The notes under the pieces are model-generated. The model had not been told where the DNA came from and ran no database searches. It was given only the letters and a program-made list of their open reading frames with translations. From Plantago ovata (Eukaryota > Streptophyta > Magnoliopsida > Lamiales > Plantaginaceae), in NCBI GenBank assembly GCA_028274465.1, contig CM051456.1, positions 111,963,397-112,027,396 of the forward strand: DNA of 64,000 bases, given 5' to 3'. Below, piece by piece: positions 11,471 through 22,451 of this stretch; the stretch's first letter is position 1; each line of letters starts with the position of its first letter. The translations under genes and the position numbers were made by a program.

Positions 11471-12710
11471 TTTCTTCCATTTTTTATGGGTACCTGAGCT
11501 TTTCTTCTTATTCATGCTTGATTGCAGGTCAATTGCGCGCGATAAGTTAGGAATTCTGAGAATATATATATATGTATATATAGTCGACTTTAGAAGCGAA
11601 CTTTTACTCTTAAGAATACAAACACAACTCAACATCAAAACCAATCTCTAATATGAACCATGCAAACTTCCCAACTAAAAACTCCCAAACCCAAATAATA
11701 CTTTGATTATAGTGCTTGAGAATAAACAAGAATATTACTCACACCCAAGTATAAAAAATACTAGCCAACAGCCATCCCCTATTAAATTAAAAAAATTCAT
11801 TTAATGTTTCATTTTTTTTTTATCTTTACTTTTTAAATAAGTATATGAGAAAGTAAAAGAAAATAAAACAAAAGATAAAACATAAACACAAATAGGTCAT
11901 CTCAAGATGAAATGGTCATCCTGGGATGACGCTGTCAACCCCACTAACACGCTCAACAGAGCATGAGCGGGAATGCCACGGCTATCTCCAACATTTCATC
12001 CATTGTTGGAGATAGCCTTATAAGTTATTATAAGGAGGTACAAGAACCTAGCTAATAGTGCATGTTCATGGAATTAGTATATACTAGGAACCGTGTCACA
12101 TGCTACGCGTGTGAAGCGTAATTTTGTAAAACATTATTGTTTTATTAAAATAATATATTGAAATAAATGGAGTGAATATATAACCTTCACATAATGACTT
12201 TAAACGTAATAAAAACATAACTAATTAAGTAATTCAACTTAATATAAATGGTGAGCTATAAATGTATATAGTTTTTGTAGTTATGCAATTAATAGTTTTA
12301 AATTGAATTATATTAGACATATTAAAATTATTTTTCAGATGAGTTAAGAACAATCACATACATCTCTAAATTTTGGAAACATTCAATTTCAAAATCTGCA
12401 ATGCATCTTTTTCGCATGTTAATTGGTATTCTTCATCAGTTGATTATATTGTCAAGTGCTTCATATAAACATTCTAGTTTCATAATATGATGTTTTTAGT
12501 TATTTTTATCGTATTATTTAAGAATAATTTAAGGTCAAAATGACCATTGAAAGAGTCAACAAAATCAAGTGTTAGATTTATTATTGGACAGAGGAAGTAT
12601 GTCTTTTTTTATAAGAACATATCATGTTTATTTTTAAAATTAAGTATAATACGTCATACAACTTTATGTTAAAAAATAAAAATTTAAGAAGAGAATAAAT
12701 AAAAAGAAAA
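11471..12710. other. Intergenic DNA with a perfect terminal-repeat-like hairpin
   Basis: No gene. The arms GGCTATCTCCAACA (11980-11993) and TGTTGGAGATAGCC (12004-12017) form a perfect 14-bp hairpin with a 10-base loop, followed by TTA. The lettering resembles TIRs of Harbinger-type MITEs, so this may be two element ends left head to head. Confidence 0.45.
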
Positions 12711-12885
12711 AAATTACGTCAATAAGATTCGAACCCAATACATTCAACTAAAATAATGATACAAATAATAGATAAAAATCACGCCAACAAGATTCGAACC
12801 AAACACCTTCAATAAAATAATAATAAAAATAATGGAGAAAAATCACGCCAACCGGATTCGAACCCTACATCTTTTAATTAACTAA
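12711..12885. repeat. Three-copy 64-bp tandem repeat carrying GATTCGAACC
   Basis: The core GATTCGAACC starts at 12727, 12791 and 12855, an exact spacing of 64 bp. Each copy also contains 'aaatcacgccaa' or a close variant just before the core. The core equals the minus-strand form of a tRNA T-arm (B box, GGTTCGAATC), but no tRNA fold surrounds it. The array is non-coding. Confidence 0.7.
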
Positions 12886-15800
12886 TGACACATGTATGCA
12901 CCAGATTGGAATTGAATAAGCAAGATCAACGGATTAAAATTGATTGGTAGGTCAATTAATTGGATAAATCAACCGACTTATTATATTACTTTAATACTTT
13001 ATTTAATAGTACATGAACTTTCATGATTGAAAAATGAAAGTATACATTTTCTTCAAGAAAATACCAAATATTTGAATATTTAAAATTCAAATTGGGGGCT
13101 AGGTATTTATTTTGGTTCCGTGACCACTGCACAATTTCTTAATTTCTTTCAGTACACTGTATACACATGATGTATGCTTCTTTAATTTTCCAGGTTACAT
13201 TAAATGAAATATTTTCAGATCTCTACTTCAAATTTCATACTGCTACTGTACGTAGTAGCAGTAGTTAATAACAATACAATACGACAATTAGCTTATTAAT
13301 ATAAAACCAAAAATCTAATTGTAAAAACGACAATCTTTTTACAGAAAACGCGTTGTATATACTTTTAAAGAATTAATTTGTTATGAGTGACCTAATCAAG
13401 TCTAGGATGCAATAATAGTGTCGCCCGCATTAAAAAACGTGGAATGATTCATTGGCTTGAGTGTTCATTTGCATTTTTGTTATCCTATGCTAGCTAGCTG
13501 CCTAGCTATATGTGGATGTATGTATATACTTCTTTTGAAAGAGTTGTTTTAATTTATGAAGATATGTGATGAGTAACTTTTTGACTATTGTCAAGGGACA
13601 GGATTGAGTGGTGGAATTTTATGAGTTTGAAAATTCTAACTTAAAAGCAATTAACAAAACCACTCTCATAAATCAGAATGATGAATCTCCAAGCAATGTC
13701 AAGTTTGATTCACAACACTTGAGCTAGCATGTTAAATTGGTTTCTTTCTCAAGATGAGATAAATTATTACTAAATGAAGTCAATTTTACTATCCCCATGA
13801 TCCCATCTTACCCCGCTACCCGTACTTTTTAGACGGTAAAACTTTGATCCGGTGACAAATCACAATATATATAAGTATTTAACCAAACTAGTATTCCATA
13901 TAATATAAAACAAAGCTTATTAGATCTAAACCTTAAAACTTTGCTTAAACCGCTGACAAAGAGACTTACTGGTAATGAAGTGTTTTTTTTCTTTTTTTGA
14001 GGTAGGTAATGAAGTGTTTAAGCATTGTCTTAACGTGGAAGTTGGAACCATGCATATAATTGTTTTTAATACATGTGTTTGAACTTTGAACCTTAGTAGT
14101 CGCCATACTTTGCTGCTGATCCGCAAACTGGTGTTGCAATCATGACGGATTGCGCATTCTCCAAATAGACCAGACACATAATTGGAGGAAGAAGTATCAA
14201 TAGAAAATGTTCATCTTTTTGTCATCCATTTTCCACCCCACCAGCAGCAAGACCGACCGCCCTTCAGATGAAAGCGGTGAAGGGATCGAGACAAAGCTCT
14301 CGTGAACGGACTTGTAACCCGATCACCAAGAAAGACGGAATAAGACACATATATGGGTTTTGAAAGTCCGAGAATATTCTTAGATTATCGATCTCTTAAA
14401 ATTTCTAAGATACCGATTTATCTTTCAAGCTAACCTTATTTAACCTAAATCCTATTAGATGATTCACGAAGTAGCGAATTTGTTAGGAGGCTACAATATT
14501 AACAACATAGTAATACAAGCACTTATGTTATGATTGTATTTATGGGAGTATTTCTCATACTCTCTCCATCATGTTCTCGAAGGTTCATTAATAATATTTT
14601 GCTATTTAAATTGAATTCTCTCAACATTAATAACATGTAAATTGTAATACAAATTGAAGCTTATGATGAATAGTTATACATATATTCCGTGGTATAAGAG
14701 GCATCGAAAGCCACTTTATGGACAATCTTAAGCATGATGAGTGGCCGTAATATTGTGCTGCATAAGATCTTGTTGTTACATTAACATAAGATGACATATA
14801 AAAATATATACTACCAGTACTTATTACTTTAGTTATTCCAAAATTGGTATGGGCCGTATGGCATGCATGATTTTCTTTTCTTAATTTCCATCTATTTTTT
14901 GAATTAAGTCCATTCTTCTTTTTTCTTACTATTGAGTATTGATCTCGTGCTCATGACGTGAAATATAGATACACTATTAAAAACATGCACTTGCATTTTC
15001 CTCAACTAGACATGCATATAGTGTTTCATTGAGTTTGAAATATTGCTACGTACAGGTAAATAACGATCGACTCGCATGTGCAATACTTGCAGAAACGAAC
15101 GAACAAACAAACAGTTCGTTAAATTTATTATTATAAATAATAATGATTAAAGATGAGATGGAGGAAATATGAATGCACACACGGAATGGATGGATGGGTT
15201 ATTATATCCTTAAATTAAGTACAATAATGATTGAGAAACGATTCTGCATGTAGCTAACTCAAAGTCTTGAACAATCTTCATTTCATTTCCCCCACGCAAG
15301 ATAGTTAAGGAGGAAAGAAAAACACAAGTTTGATGCCACATCTTTCAAATCTCGGAAAATAAACCCAAACTCTAGGATTTTTTGAGATTTTCTCATCTCA
15401 ACCCGGAGAGTCCTCCGAGAATCGAGAAATCCAAGTTGACCCGCCGAGATTATCTAAAATTTAATACTACTGCTAGCAAATACACTTTCGCATCCAAAGT
15501 ATGAAAGAAACATAATAGATTGTAAACTGCATATATATAGTGCCATAGATTGACTTAGGAATTCGTTTGAGATTTGGAAGGGTGATATATATTTCCATAA
15601 AATAAAATTATGAAAGATAAATGAGGGAATTGGAGAAATATTGGGGTACAAAGTACAAAATGTGAAATAGATAGGTGGAAAATGAAAGAAAAGGCGGCTG
15701 GCCGGTTCGGTGGAACCACTGAAGGTCCGCACACTGTGACCACGCATTGACTGATCAGTGTCCAGCCCAACTCCAGTCCAATCGGATCCAAAATCCATTT

Positions 15801-17280
15801 AATGCATCAGACCACCAAGCCAAGCCAAGCCACAAGACAACCAAAACCATCATCTTGATTTTGTCCCCTTTCCCAAAACTTTCAAAATTTTCAACTTTGT
15901 CCATATGCTCTTATCCAACTTCATTTCATTGTTCCCTAAAAAAAAATTTAAAAATAAAATAGAAAAAATCATTTCCTACTTTTTTGCTATTTCCACTCCT
16001 CTAATTTCACAAAATTGTAATGTAGTACTCCCTCCATCGGGGTGCTATGAATATCCTCTGCCGTAAGGTCAAACCGGTGGTATGTGTCTCTACTCGAAGG
16101 TGGTTGAAGACCTACCTTGCTAACATAATGAAGGTGTGTATATAATGCAATATCATATAAAAATGATATATTTCCAAAAATATTTTTTGTTGTTGCCTAA
16201 GAGTTCTTCCCACCAATAAGACTCAAGGCCGTACCTATATATAGAGTGATTTCTTGAGAGTGTTACCCTAATGTGTTTTCCACATTAGCTTTCTCTTTAG
16301 AACCACTCTTTATATAGACGTTGGAGGAGCACATTGCTACCACAACAGTTTGCCAAGTGTCCACATACATATGTGGTTGGTAGGCTTAACCTTAACATAT
16401 ATGAACGTGGCCCATAATCATGTAAGATAAATATCTGACTTTGTTCTTATCCAGTCTAGTGCATTTAGTTGTGGTTGGCAAATCCGGGTACGTACATATA
16501 TCATGGCCCTTTAAACTTTCGATGTTGAACCCTTCAAATTGTTCTGTCAATAACAAACAAGAATCTTTAGAGGGAATGAACCCTTAAAATTGTGTTTGCA
16601 ATAGCAAACAAGGAGTTTAAAGAGAATGGAGGGAGTTGTTGTTTGATCAACGGTGATGCTTGAAAATGAGAAATTGGGAATGTGGTAGAATTAAATACTC
16701 ACATTATTCTCTCTATAACTTCTTGTTTGCTGCATAAAAACTTTTTTAAAAATAATTAGAATTAACATTTTTAAGGATCATAAATTTAAAAATTAAGCCA
16801 CTATGTACATAGAATCACTATTCGTAGAGAAATTGCGATAGGTTGGTGATACATTTGTTGAATTGATGAAGGAAAAGTAGAGTGGAAATAGCAGAAAAGT
16901 GCTTGACAGTAGCGTCATACATGTTCCCCTGTTCTTAAGAAATCAAAGTTGTGATAATTTAATTTTATGGCTCCCCTGTTTTTTGTTGGTGGAGTATTTG
17001 TTTGTCGAAGAAAAGTCAGTCAGTGAGTCAAGTTCACATTATTCTTAGTAATTTCCGAGTCTTGAGGTTAAGACTCAAGAGTCAAGACTAACAATAATAA
17101 TGTACGATCGCAATTGAATTCATAGTCATACAAATTCCATGTTTCCTTTCTTCCTTGAGACTACTACTCACTTGACCTTGAAAATTACTTATAAAATTCA
17201 AACTCTAAGTCTCAAACACTCAAACAACAAGAAGAATTCAAATTCTCTCCATCATTATTATTATAAATATATATAACAAA
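12886..17280. other. Long intergenic stretch, no gene seen
   Basis: AT-rich sequence on both strands. Several frames of 60-115 codons occur (for example 15454-15798 minus) but have no recognisable domain and biased, low-complexity content. A single Stowaway-like end, CTCCCTCCATCGG, sits at about 16,028; a possible partner GGAGGGAG lies near 16,630. Confidence 0.5.
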
Positions 17281-17327
17281 CTGTGGTGAACTGCGTGAAC
17301 TGCAGTTCACCACAGTGAGCAGCCTTA
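17281..17327. mobile_element. Partial hAT-like element end, head to head with the next element
   Basis: A 14-bp inverted repeat (CTGTGGTGAACTGC at 17281-17294 and its complement at 17302-17315) is followed by TGAGCAGCCTTA, the complement of the terminus that opens the next element at 17341. Only 13 bp separate the two. The other end of this copy is not visible, so it is probably a truncated copy of the same family. Confidence 0.45.
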
Positions 17328-17340
17328 GGCTTGCAAGTTG

Positions 17341-17952
17341 TAAGGCTGCTCACTATGGTGAACTGCAGTTCACGCAGTTCACCACAGTTTTTTGGGTGTA
17401 GTGAACTGTGTGAACAACATTTCAGTTCACTAGCCTGCTATGGTGAACTGGTTCATGCAGTTCACCACTCTTTTTTCTTTTTTTTTTTAATTTTGTATTT
17501 TATTTTTAGGTTATTTTTTATGGTAATTAATATTTTTAATTTCATATTAAATTTAATTTAAAATAACAAATATTTTTTGATTTTTACTATAAAAAAAATA
17601 ATCAAAACATATACAAAATTGGTGTCTATATGTAGAGAAAACAAAAATAAGAGTGTTGGTAATTTTTTCAAATTTTTTCGAATTTATTTTGTTGATATTT
17701 TTTATACAAAATGAAAGACAAAAAAAAAAAAAAAAGAATGAATCAGACGGTGACAAGTGTCACCGCCTGATTAAAAGCTCCTTTCTTTTTTGCTGTGAAC
17801 AGCACGCCACTGCGTGAACAACTTTGCTAGTGAACTGGGGTGAACTGTTTGGTGAAATTGATTGTGAACCACCACAACAGATAAAAAGTTGTTCATGAGG
17901 CTGTGAACTGCTCTGTGAACGACTATGTGAACACCCACAGTGAGCAGCCTCA
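17341..17952. mobile_element. hAT-like non-autonomous element with GTGAACTGC motifs (about 612 bp)
   Basis: The left terminus is TAAGGCTGCTCACTATGG. The right terminus read on the minus strand is TGAGGCTGCTCACTGTGGG. Subterminal zones carry many copies of GTGAACTG and its complement CAGTTCAC; the centre is AT-rich. TA/TG-AGGCTG ends resemble plant hAT elements (compare 4028-4744). The flanking octamers GCAAGTTG and CCAAGCTC agree at only five of eight positions, so the target duplication is not proven. The right end lies about 30 bp upstream of the TATA box of the VQ gene. Confidence 0.6.
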
Positions 17953-17982
17953 CCAAGCTCACAGTACCACCAATCCTATCCT

Positions 17983-17989
17983 ATATAAT
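17983..17989 (+). promoter_or_regulatory. TATA box of the VQ gene
   Basis: TATATAA lies 72 bp before the ATG at 18061, which allows a transcription start near 18,010-18,020 and a short leader. A CCAAT-like motif (CCAATCC) sits just upstream at about 17,970. Assigned by position and sequence only. Confidence 0.5.
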
Positions 17990-18060
17990 AACAAGAAAAC
18001 ATTCCTACTATTATTATTCTCATCATCATCACTAGCTACAAAAAAAAAGAAAACAACATC

Positions 18061-18564
18061 ATGTCCTATTATCCAGACAACAACAATTTACAAATTCATC
18101 ACCAACCTTTAGCATTTATCCCACCAGGGTTCGACCCGAACATCACTTTCGTGCAGGCTGATCCAACCACATTCCGTGAAGTCGTTCAGAAACTCACCGG
18201 AAAACCAACAACCACCACCACCACCGGTGTGAAGCTTCATGAGAGAAGAGCCACTGCTAGGAAGCTGGAGATCCAGCTTAACAACAACAATAACAGCAAC
18301 AGCAACAGCACCAGGAGTAGTAATAATATAAATAATATGGTGGTGATGGCTTCCCCTGTTTCAACATTGGAGTTCATGCCAAGGTCACCAATGGCAATTG
18401 AGCAATTTGCAGAAGAAGAAAGCAGAGCTATTGCAGATAAGGGATTCTACTTCCACCCGAGCCCGATTACTACTCCGAGGGGATCCGACCCGCCTCAGCT
18501 CTTGCCTCTGTTTCCTCTCTCTTCACCTACGTCGTCACATGAGCATCATCCTACCAGCAGATAA
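18061..18564 (+). CDS. VQ motif-containing protein (167 aa), VQ4/VQ11/VQ31-like
   Basis: An intronless gene for a small plant-specific transcriptional cofactor. The VQ motif F-x-x-x-V-Q-x-x-T-G is seen exactly as FREVVQKLTG at residues 38-47, in the context FVQADPTTFREVVQKLTGKP. VQ proteins are known to bind the DNA-binding domain of group I and IIc WRKY factors in the nucleus; many are MAP kinase substrates. The C-terminal half holds a run of Ser/Thr-Pro sites (ASPV, RSPM, PSPI, TTPR), and the motifs 'ATARKLEIQLN' and 'EERAIADKGFYFHPSP'-like match the MVQ subgroup represented by Arabidopsis VQ4, VQ11 and VQ31. Asparagine and serine homopolymer tracts lie at residues 75-95. Length is typical for the subgroup. 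A TATA box at 17983 supports this ATG. Assignment to the family is secure; the exact orthologue is not. Confidence 0.93.
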   Translation: MSYYPDNNNLQIHHQPLAFIPPGFDPNITFVQADPTTFREVVQKLTGKPTTTTTTGVKLHERRATARKLEIQLNNNNNSNSNSTRSSNNINNMVVMASPVSTLEFMPRSPMAIEQFAEEESRAIADKGFYFHPSPITTPRGSDPPQLLPLFPLSSPTSSHEHHPTSR

Positions 18565-21500
18565 TTGATAAATTCACTTCTTTCTTCTTCATTAGCAGAG
18601 CAGCTCTGTTTTTTTTTCATCTTTCTTTTAACTTTTAATAATGATTAGCTAGAGAAGAATTACGCTTCTGTTGTGTTGTACGTAATTTTTTTCTTTTAAC
18701 ACTCGACAAACCCTTATAACTCCCATTTTTATTTTTATGTAGTGTACTCCTATTAATATTTCATTAATTAATTAAGCGTACAATTGCAGCTAGTTTCTGG
18801 AATTAATTGAGCTCGAGTTCGGAAGAAGGGTGTATAATATGGGTCGAGTGAATTGAAGGCGAAAATAAAAATTGGTATTAACAGAGTATTGCTACCTTCT
18901 GATGAAATTCTTTGGAATTAATTAGCTTAAAAGAAAAAGATGGTGTTTATTAAACTTAACTGTATAATTTATACTTTGAAAATAAGTTGAATCGTCATAT
19001 GTTTGTAGAATACATTGAAAATAAGTTGAATCGTCATATATTTGTAGTGCGGAATTGAGATATATCTCCAATATTTAAGAGGTTACTTACCCGCTATTGA
19101 AAATTATTGATGGATGATTAAAAGATACATTTGTTCAAAATTCAACATTGTAATTGTAATACTTTATTTATTTATTTGAATAATCATGCCTAATGTAAAG
19201 GAAGTATATACCATAGTAACCCAGAGGGACCAATATATCCCACATAGATAAGTGTATGGAGGAGTATTTATTATTGCCCTGCACAAAATTAAATTGCCTT
19301 CATTTTTCAAATTTGAATGCAAGAATTACGATTATTTGGATTTGGAGCTAGGCATTTGCAAGATTGAGTAAAATTGGGTGTTTGGACTTATCAATTACTT
19401 TCTAAGATAAGTTTATCTTTATTTTATTTGATCGTTTAACCACAACAAGTCTGTTTGTGAATACGAATAAGGTGACTAATAATCTACCGGTCACCTTATC
19501 GTATTTCAAACACTTTATCAGCTATCAGTCACTTTATCAATTCGTTTTGCCAAATATACATAATAATTAACGGACAACTATTGTTATTGTTATTGAGAAA
19601 TCCAGTTCAAAGATGAGAGACCATATATATGTAATGAAACAAACAAATGGTGTATTAAACTTGTACATTAGGTGATTTGAAAAGTATTTGGGCATCATAA
19701 TCAATGATATTACTATGTAGAAGCTGCTACATTATATAGCTTCAGTTCATACTCTATACGTGTGGATGAACTGAAATGGATATTATTATAGCATTGACAA
19801 AAATTTCCTCCGCGTTGAAATTCAGCTAACAAGATTGCATTGCACGGTTCATCATACTTCCACTCATCAATTTCAATAGCATTAGCTTGTCTAGTTACTT
19901 GTCCAGCCATACACATCGTATCTACAGATTTGACCTCGCGTTGAGGTTTTGCCGACGGGGGAGGATACTTAATTTGGAAGGGCCGACAATTGTTAAGTTA
20001 CTTCGCGGTCAGGTTAGCGAGGAACGGTGTCCTATCTGTATCAATACAACAAAACTGAACAAAATATAATAATTGAATAAAATTGAACTAAACTTATTTG
20101 TAGTATAAAAATACTTAAACAAATGTAAACTGAATTGAAATTAATGTGTTTCTTTTTACTACGAGGGAACAAAATTATAAAACTATCATAAGTCAATTCA
20201 TTAAGCATCAACAACTACAAGACATGTTATGTCACGGAAACATAACTAACTATATTATATTATCAAAATATAAGCATCGCACTTTCAACATATAATTTGA
20301 ATAATTATGTTTTCTATCATTTAAAATTAATTAGAGGTAAAACACAGCTATAAAAAATTTACCCGAATGGAGGGGGAGTAGTATATAGCACACTAGCTAG
20401 GAAATAGTCATAGTTTCGCACCAAATATAGCAATGTAGTGTGCTGCCCATTGTGACTAACCTTTATCATCAGATATTGCGTGACCATTGTGACTTTTCTT
20501 CAATCATCACCCCTATACCATCTCTATCTCAAGGTTGCTTTAATTTCAACAACACTTCAATTTCCGTCTTAAGCTTCATTAATTTTCCGACGGAGGTATA
20601 CAATAGTTTAGGATATTTAGAGTTATAAGATGGTTTATAATAATATAGGAGTAGAGTAGGAAACATTGGCCGTTTAAAATAAATAAATTAGGTGATGGTA
20701 TTTTCTGTCTCAAAAAATTTAAATGAATTAATTGAATCAGAATTACACATAACTGGATTTATTAAATAAGAATGAAATTGAACTAAATTTATTTGTAATA
20801 TAATAAAAATAATTATTCAAATTTTAATTGAACTAAATAGAATTAACTTGATTGAATCTAAACAAAATTTACCTGAATTTAATAAATTTGTGAAGTTTTA
20901 TTTATTTTTTGATAAAAGAAAAACACACACATCACAAACCTTAATTATAGGCTTAACAGTAACACCTAGAGAAAACATTAATTTCTCAATGATATAGTAG
21001 TACTCACATGTTCATACAGTTTTTGGCTCTTTCAATATTTCCAATTTGCCCCATTCTGAAAGTCTGAAAGTACATCACATTCTTTATTTACTTATTTCCT
21101 TTGAGTTTCCTTTTAGGTTCTTGAAGTAGTAGAGAGCTTCAGATGATAATTATTGATCGAGGTATGTACAAATCTAGGCCTTCACAGAATAGTATTCTTG
21201 TGAGATTCATTCTGAAAACACTGTTTCATTTCCAGAATCTAATTCCATTCTACCAACATTTCACATGAAGTAATTAACTTTTTTTCTCGTCTCCTATTCA
21301 AATGCTATGTTACCTAGGCACGACACGGTGTTAGTCGCGATCTTGGAAAAATATCACTATTTACACTAAAATGAAGTGTATTATTGGCATAGTATCGGGT
21401 GTCCAACACGGATATACAAGGGGAATCGATTGCATTGAAATGCACTATACTCGTACAGTTTTGCTATGCCCTCAACAGAAGTGCTTCTGTATCATGCCAT

Positions 21501-22451
21501 CTTTTCCTACTTATGGGTGGCAGACCTGGAAATGCTTTATACAGAGGATCAAGATAAATATGAAAACATATGGACAAAAGAAAAGGAAGGAAAAAAAAGT
21601 AAAGGGTGGATGAAATATTGTAAAATTACTCTCTTTTCCAAGTCTCTACAGTGTGAAACAAGAACTTCCTTCACTGAGGGTTATTTGCTTCACAAGTTCA
21701 CATCAAGTAACAGTTTTACTAGTCACTGGAAATCCAGAACTAAAAATGAAGAACTAACGCAAAACAAGACTGACTCCGCAAGGAAAAGTGTCTTTACTCT
21801 AGGGAAACTAAGAAAAAACAGTAATAGACCAACAAAACCACGGATATCTGGATATATGATCCACCATGTCTATGCAAAACCGCCTCATCGAATAGGTTTG
21901 TTAGATTTTGAGACTGGAATGCTTCTGCATTATCAAACTTACACACATATAGCAAAAGAGAACCAACTGCATTACATCAGTAGAGTATGTACCAAGCTTT
22001 GAGAACATTTGCAGACTTGCTATAAAATTTTGCCTGTCTCAAAAGGATATCCACGGAAAACATTCATCGTTTCACTACCAAAGAGCAAAAGCAGGCATTC
22101 TGATGAAGTTATCTCAAATGAGGTAAAACTGGTCATTCCGAAAATCAGAAAGAAAAAAAAATGAGTTGCAAAAGAGAAAGAATCAAGGAATTTTACATCA
22201 CTTAACCAGCATCTATGGGTGAAAGAAACCTACATCACCTCAACCTTACTCTAGGGGGGATGCTGTTGCACCTGTTATTAGAAGACTACCCGTTATTTAC
22301 CCCCCTAATAGTCTGCACCTTGCACATTTCAAAACTTCAGATGCTATGTCGAAGCCCCCTTATTAGCCTGTATCTTGCGAATCTCAAAACGATGACATGC
22401 CAATGTTTAAGTAATGCTTTTCCCCATCACATATTCACTACCATACGCTCT
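18565..22451. other. Intergenic DNA between the VQ gene and the REC gene, including both 3' flanks
   Basis: No gene recognised. The right part, up to 22,451, should contain the 3' UTR of the minus-strand REC gene. A 30-40 bp direct duplication (TGAAAATAAGTTGAATCGTC and following bases) occurs at about 18,977 and 19,016. A relic related to 829-903 lies at about 19,468-19,556. Degenerate 'aactgaa' repeats lie near 20,050-20,150 and 20,740-20,880. The 178-codon frame at 21466-22002 plus is antisense to the probable 3' UTR and has no recognisable domain. Confidence 0.5.

Noticed and set aside
12727-12864. Possible tRNA genes from GATTCGAACC
   Set aside because: Only the T-arm-like core is present; acceptor, D and anticodon arms are missing and the unit is a 64-bp tandem repeat.
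15454-15798. 114-codon open frame on the minus strand
   Set aside because: Phe/Ser/Ile-rich composition driven by AT-rich DNA, a second overlapping frame of similar length, and no known domain.
16028-16640. Possible 600-bp Stowaway element with CTCCCTCC ends
   Set aside because: Only the outer 8-10 bases are complementary and no clear TA duplication or extended TIR was found.
19713-19916. 67-codon minus-strand frame with mixed composition
   Set aside because: It looks more protein-like than its neighbours, but I recognise no family and see no flanking exons. Left unannotated rather than given an invented function.
21466-22002. 178-codon open frame on the plus strand
   Set aside because: It lies antisense to the probable 3' UTR of the REC gene and has no recognisable domain or conserved motif; it looks like a chance opening.
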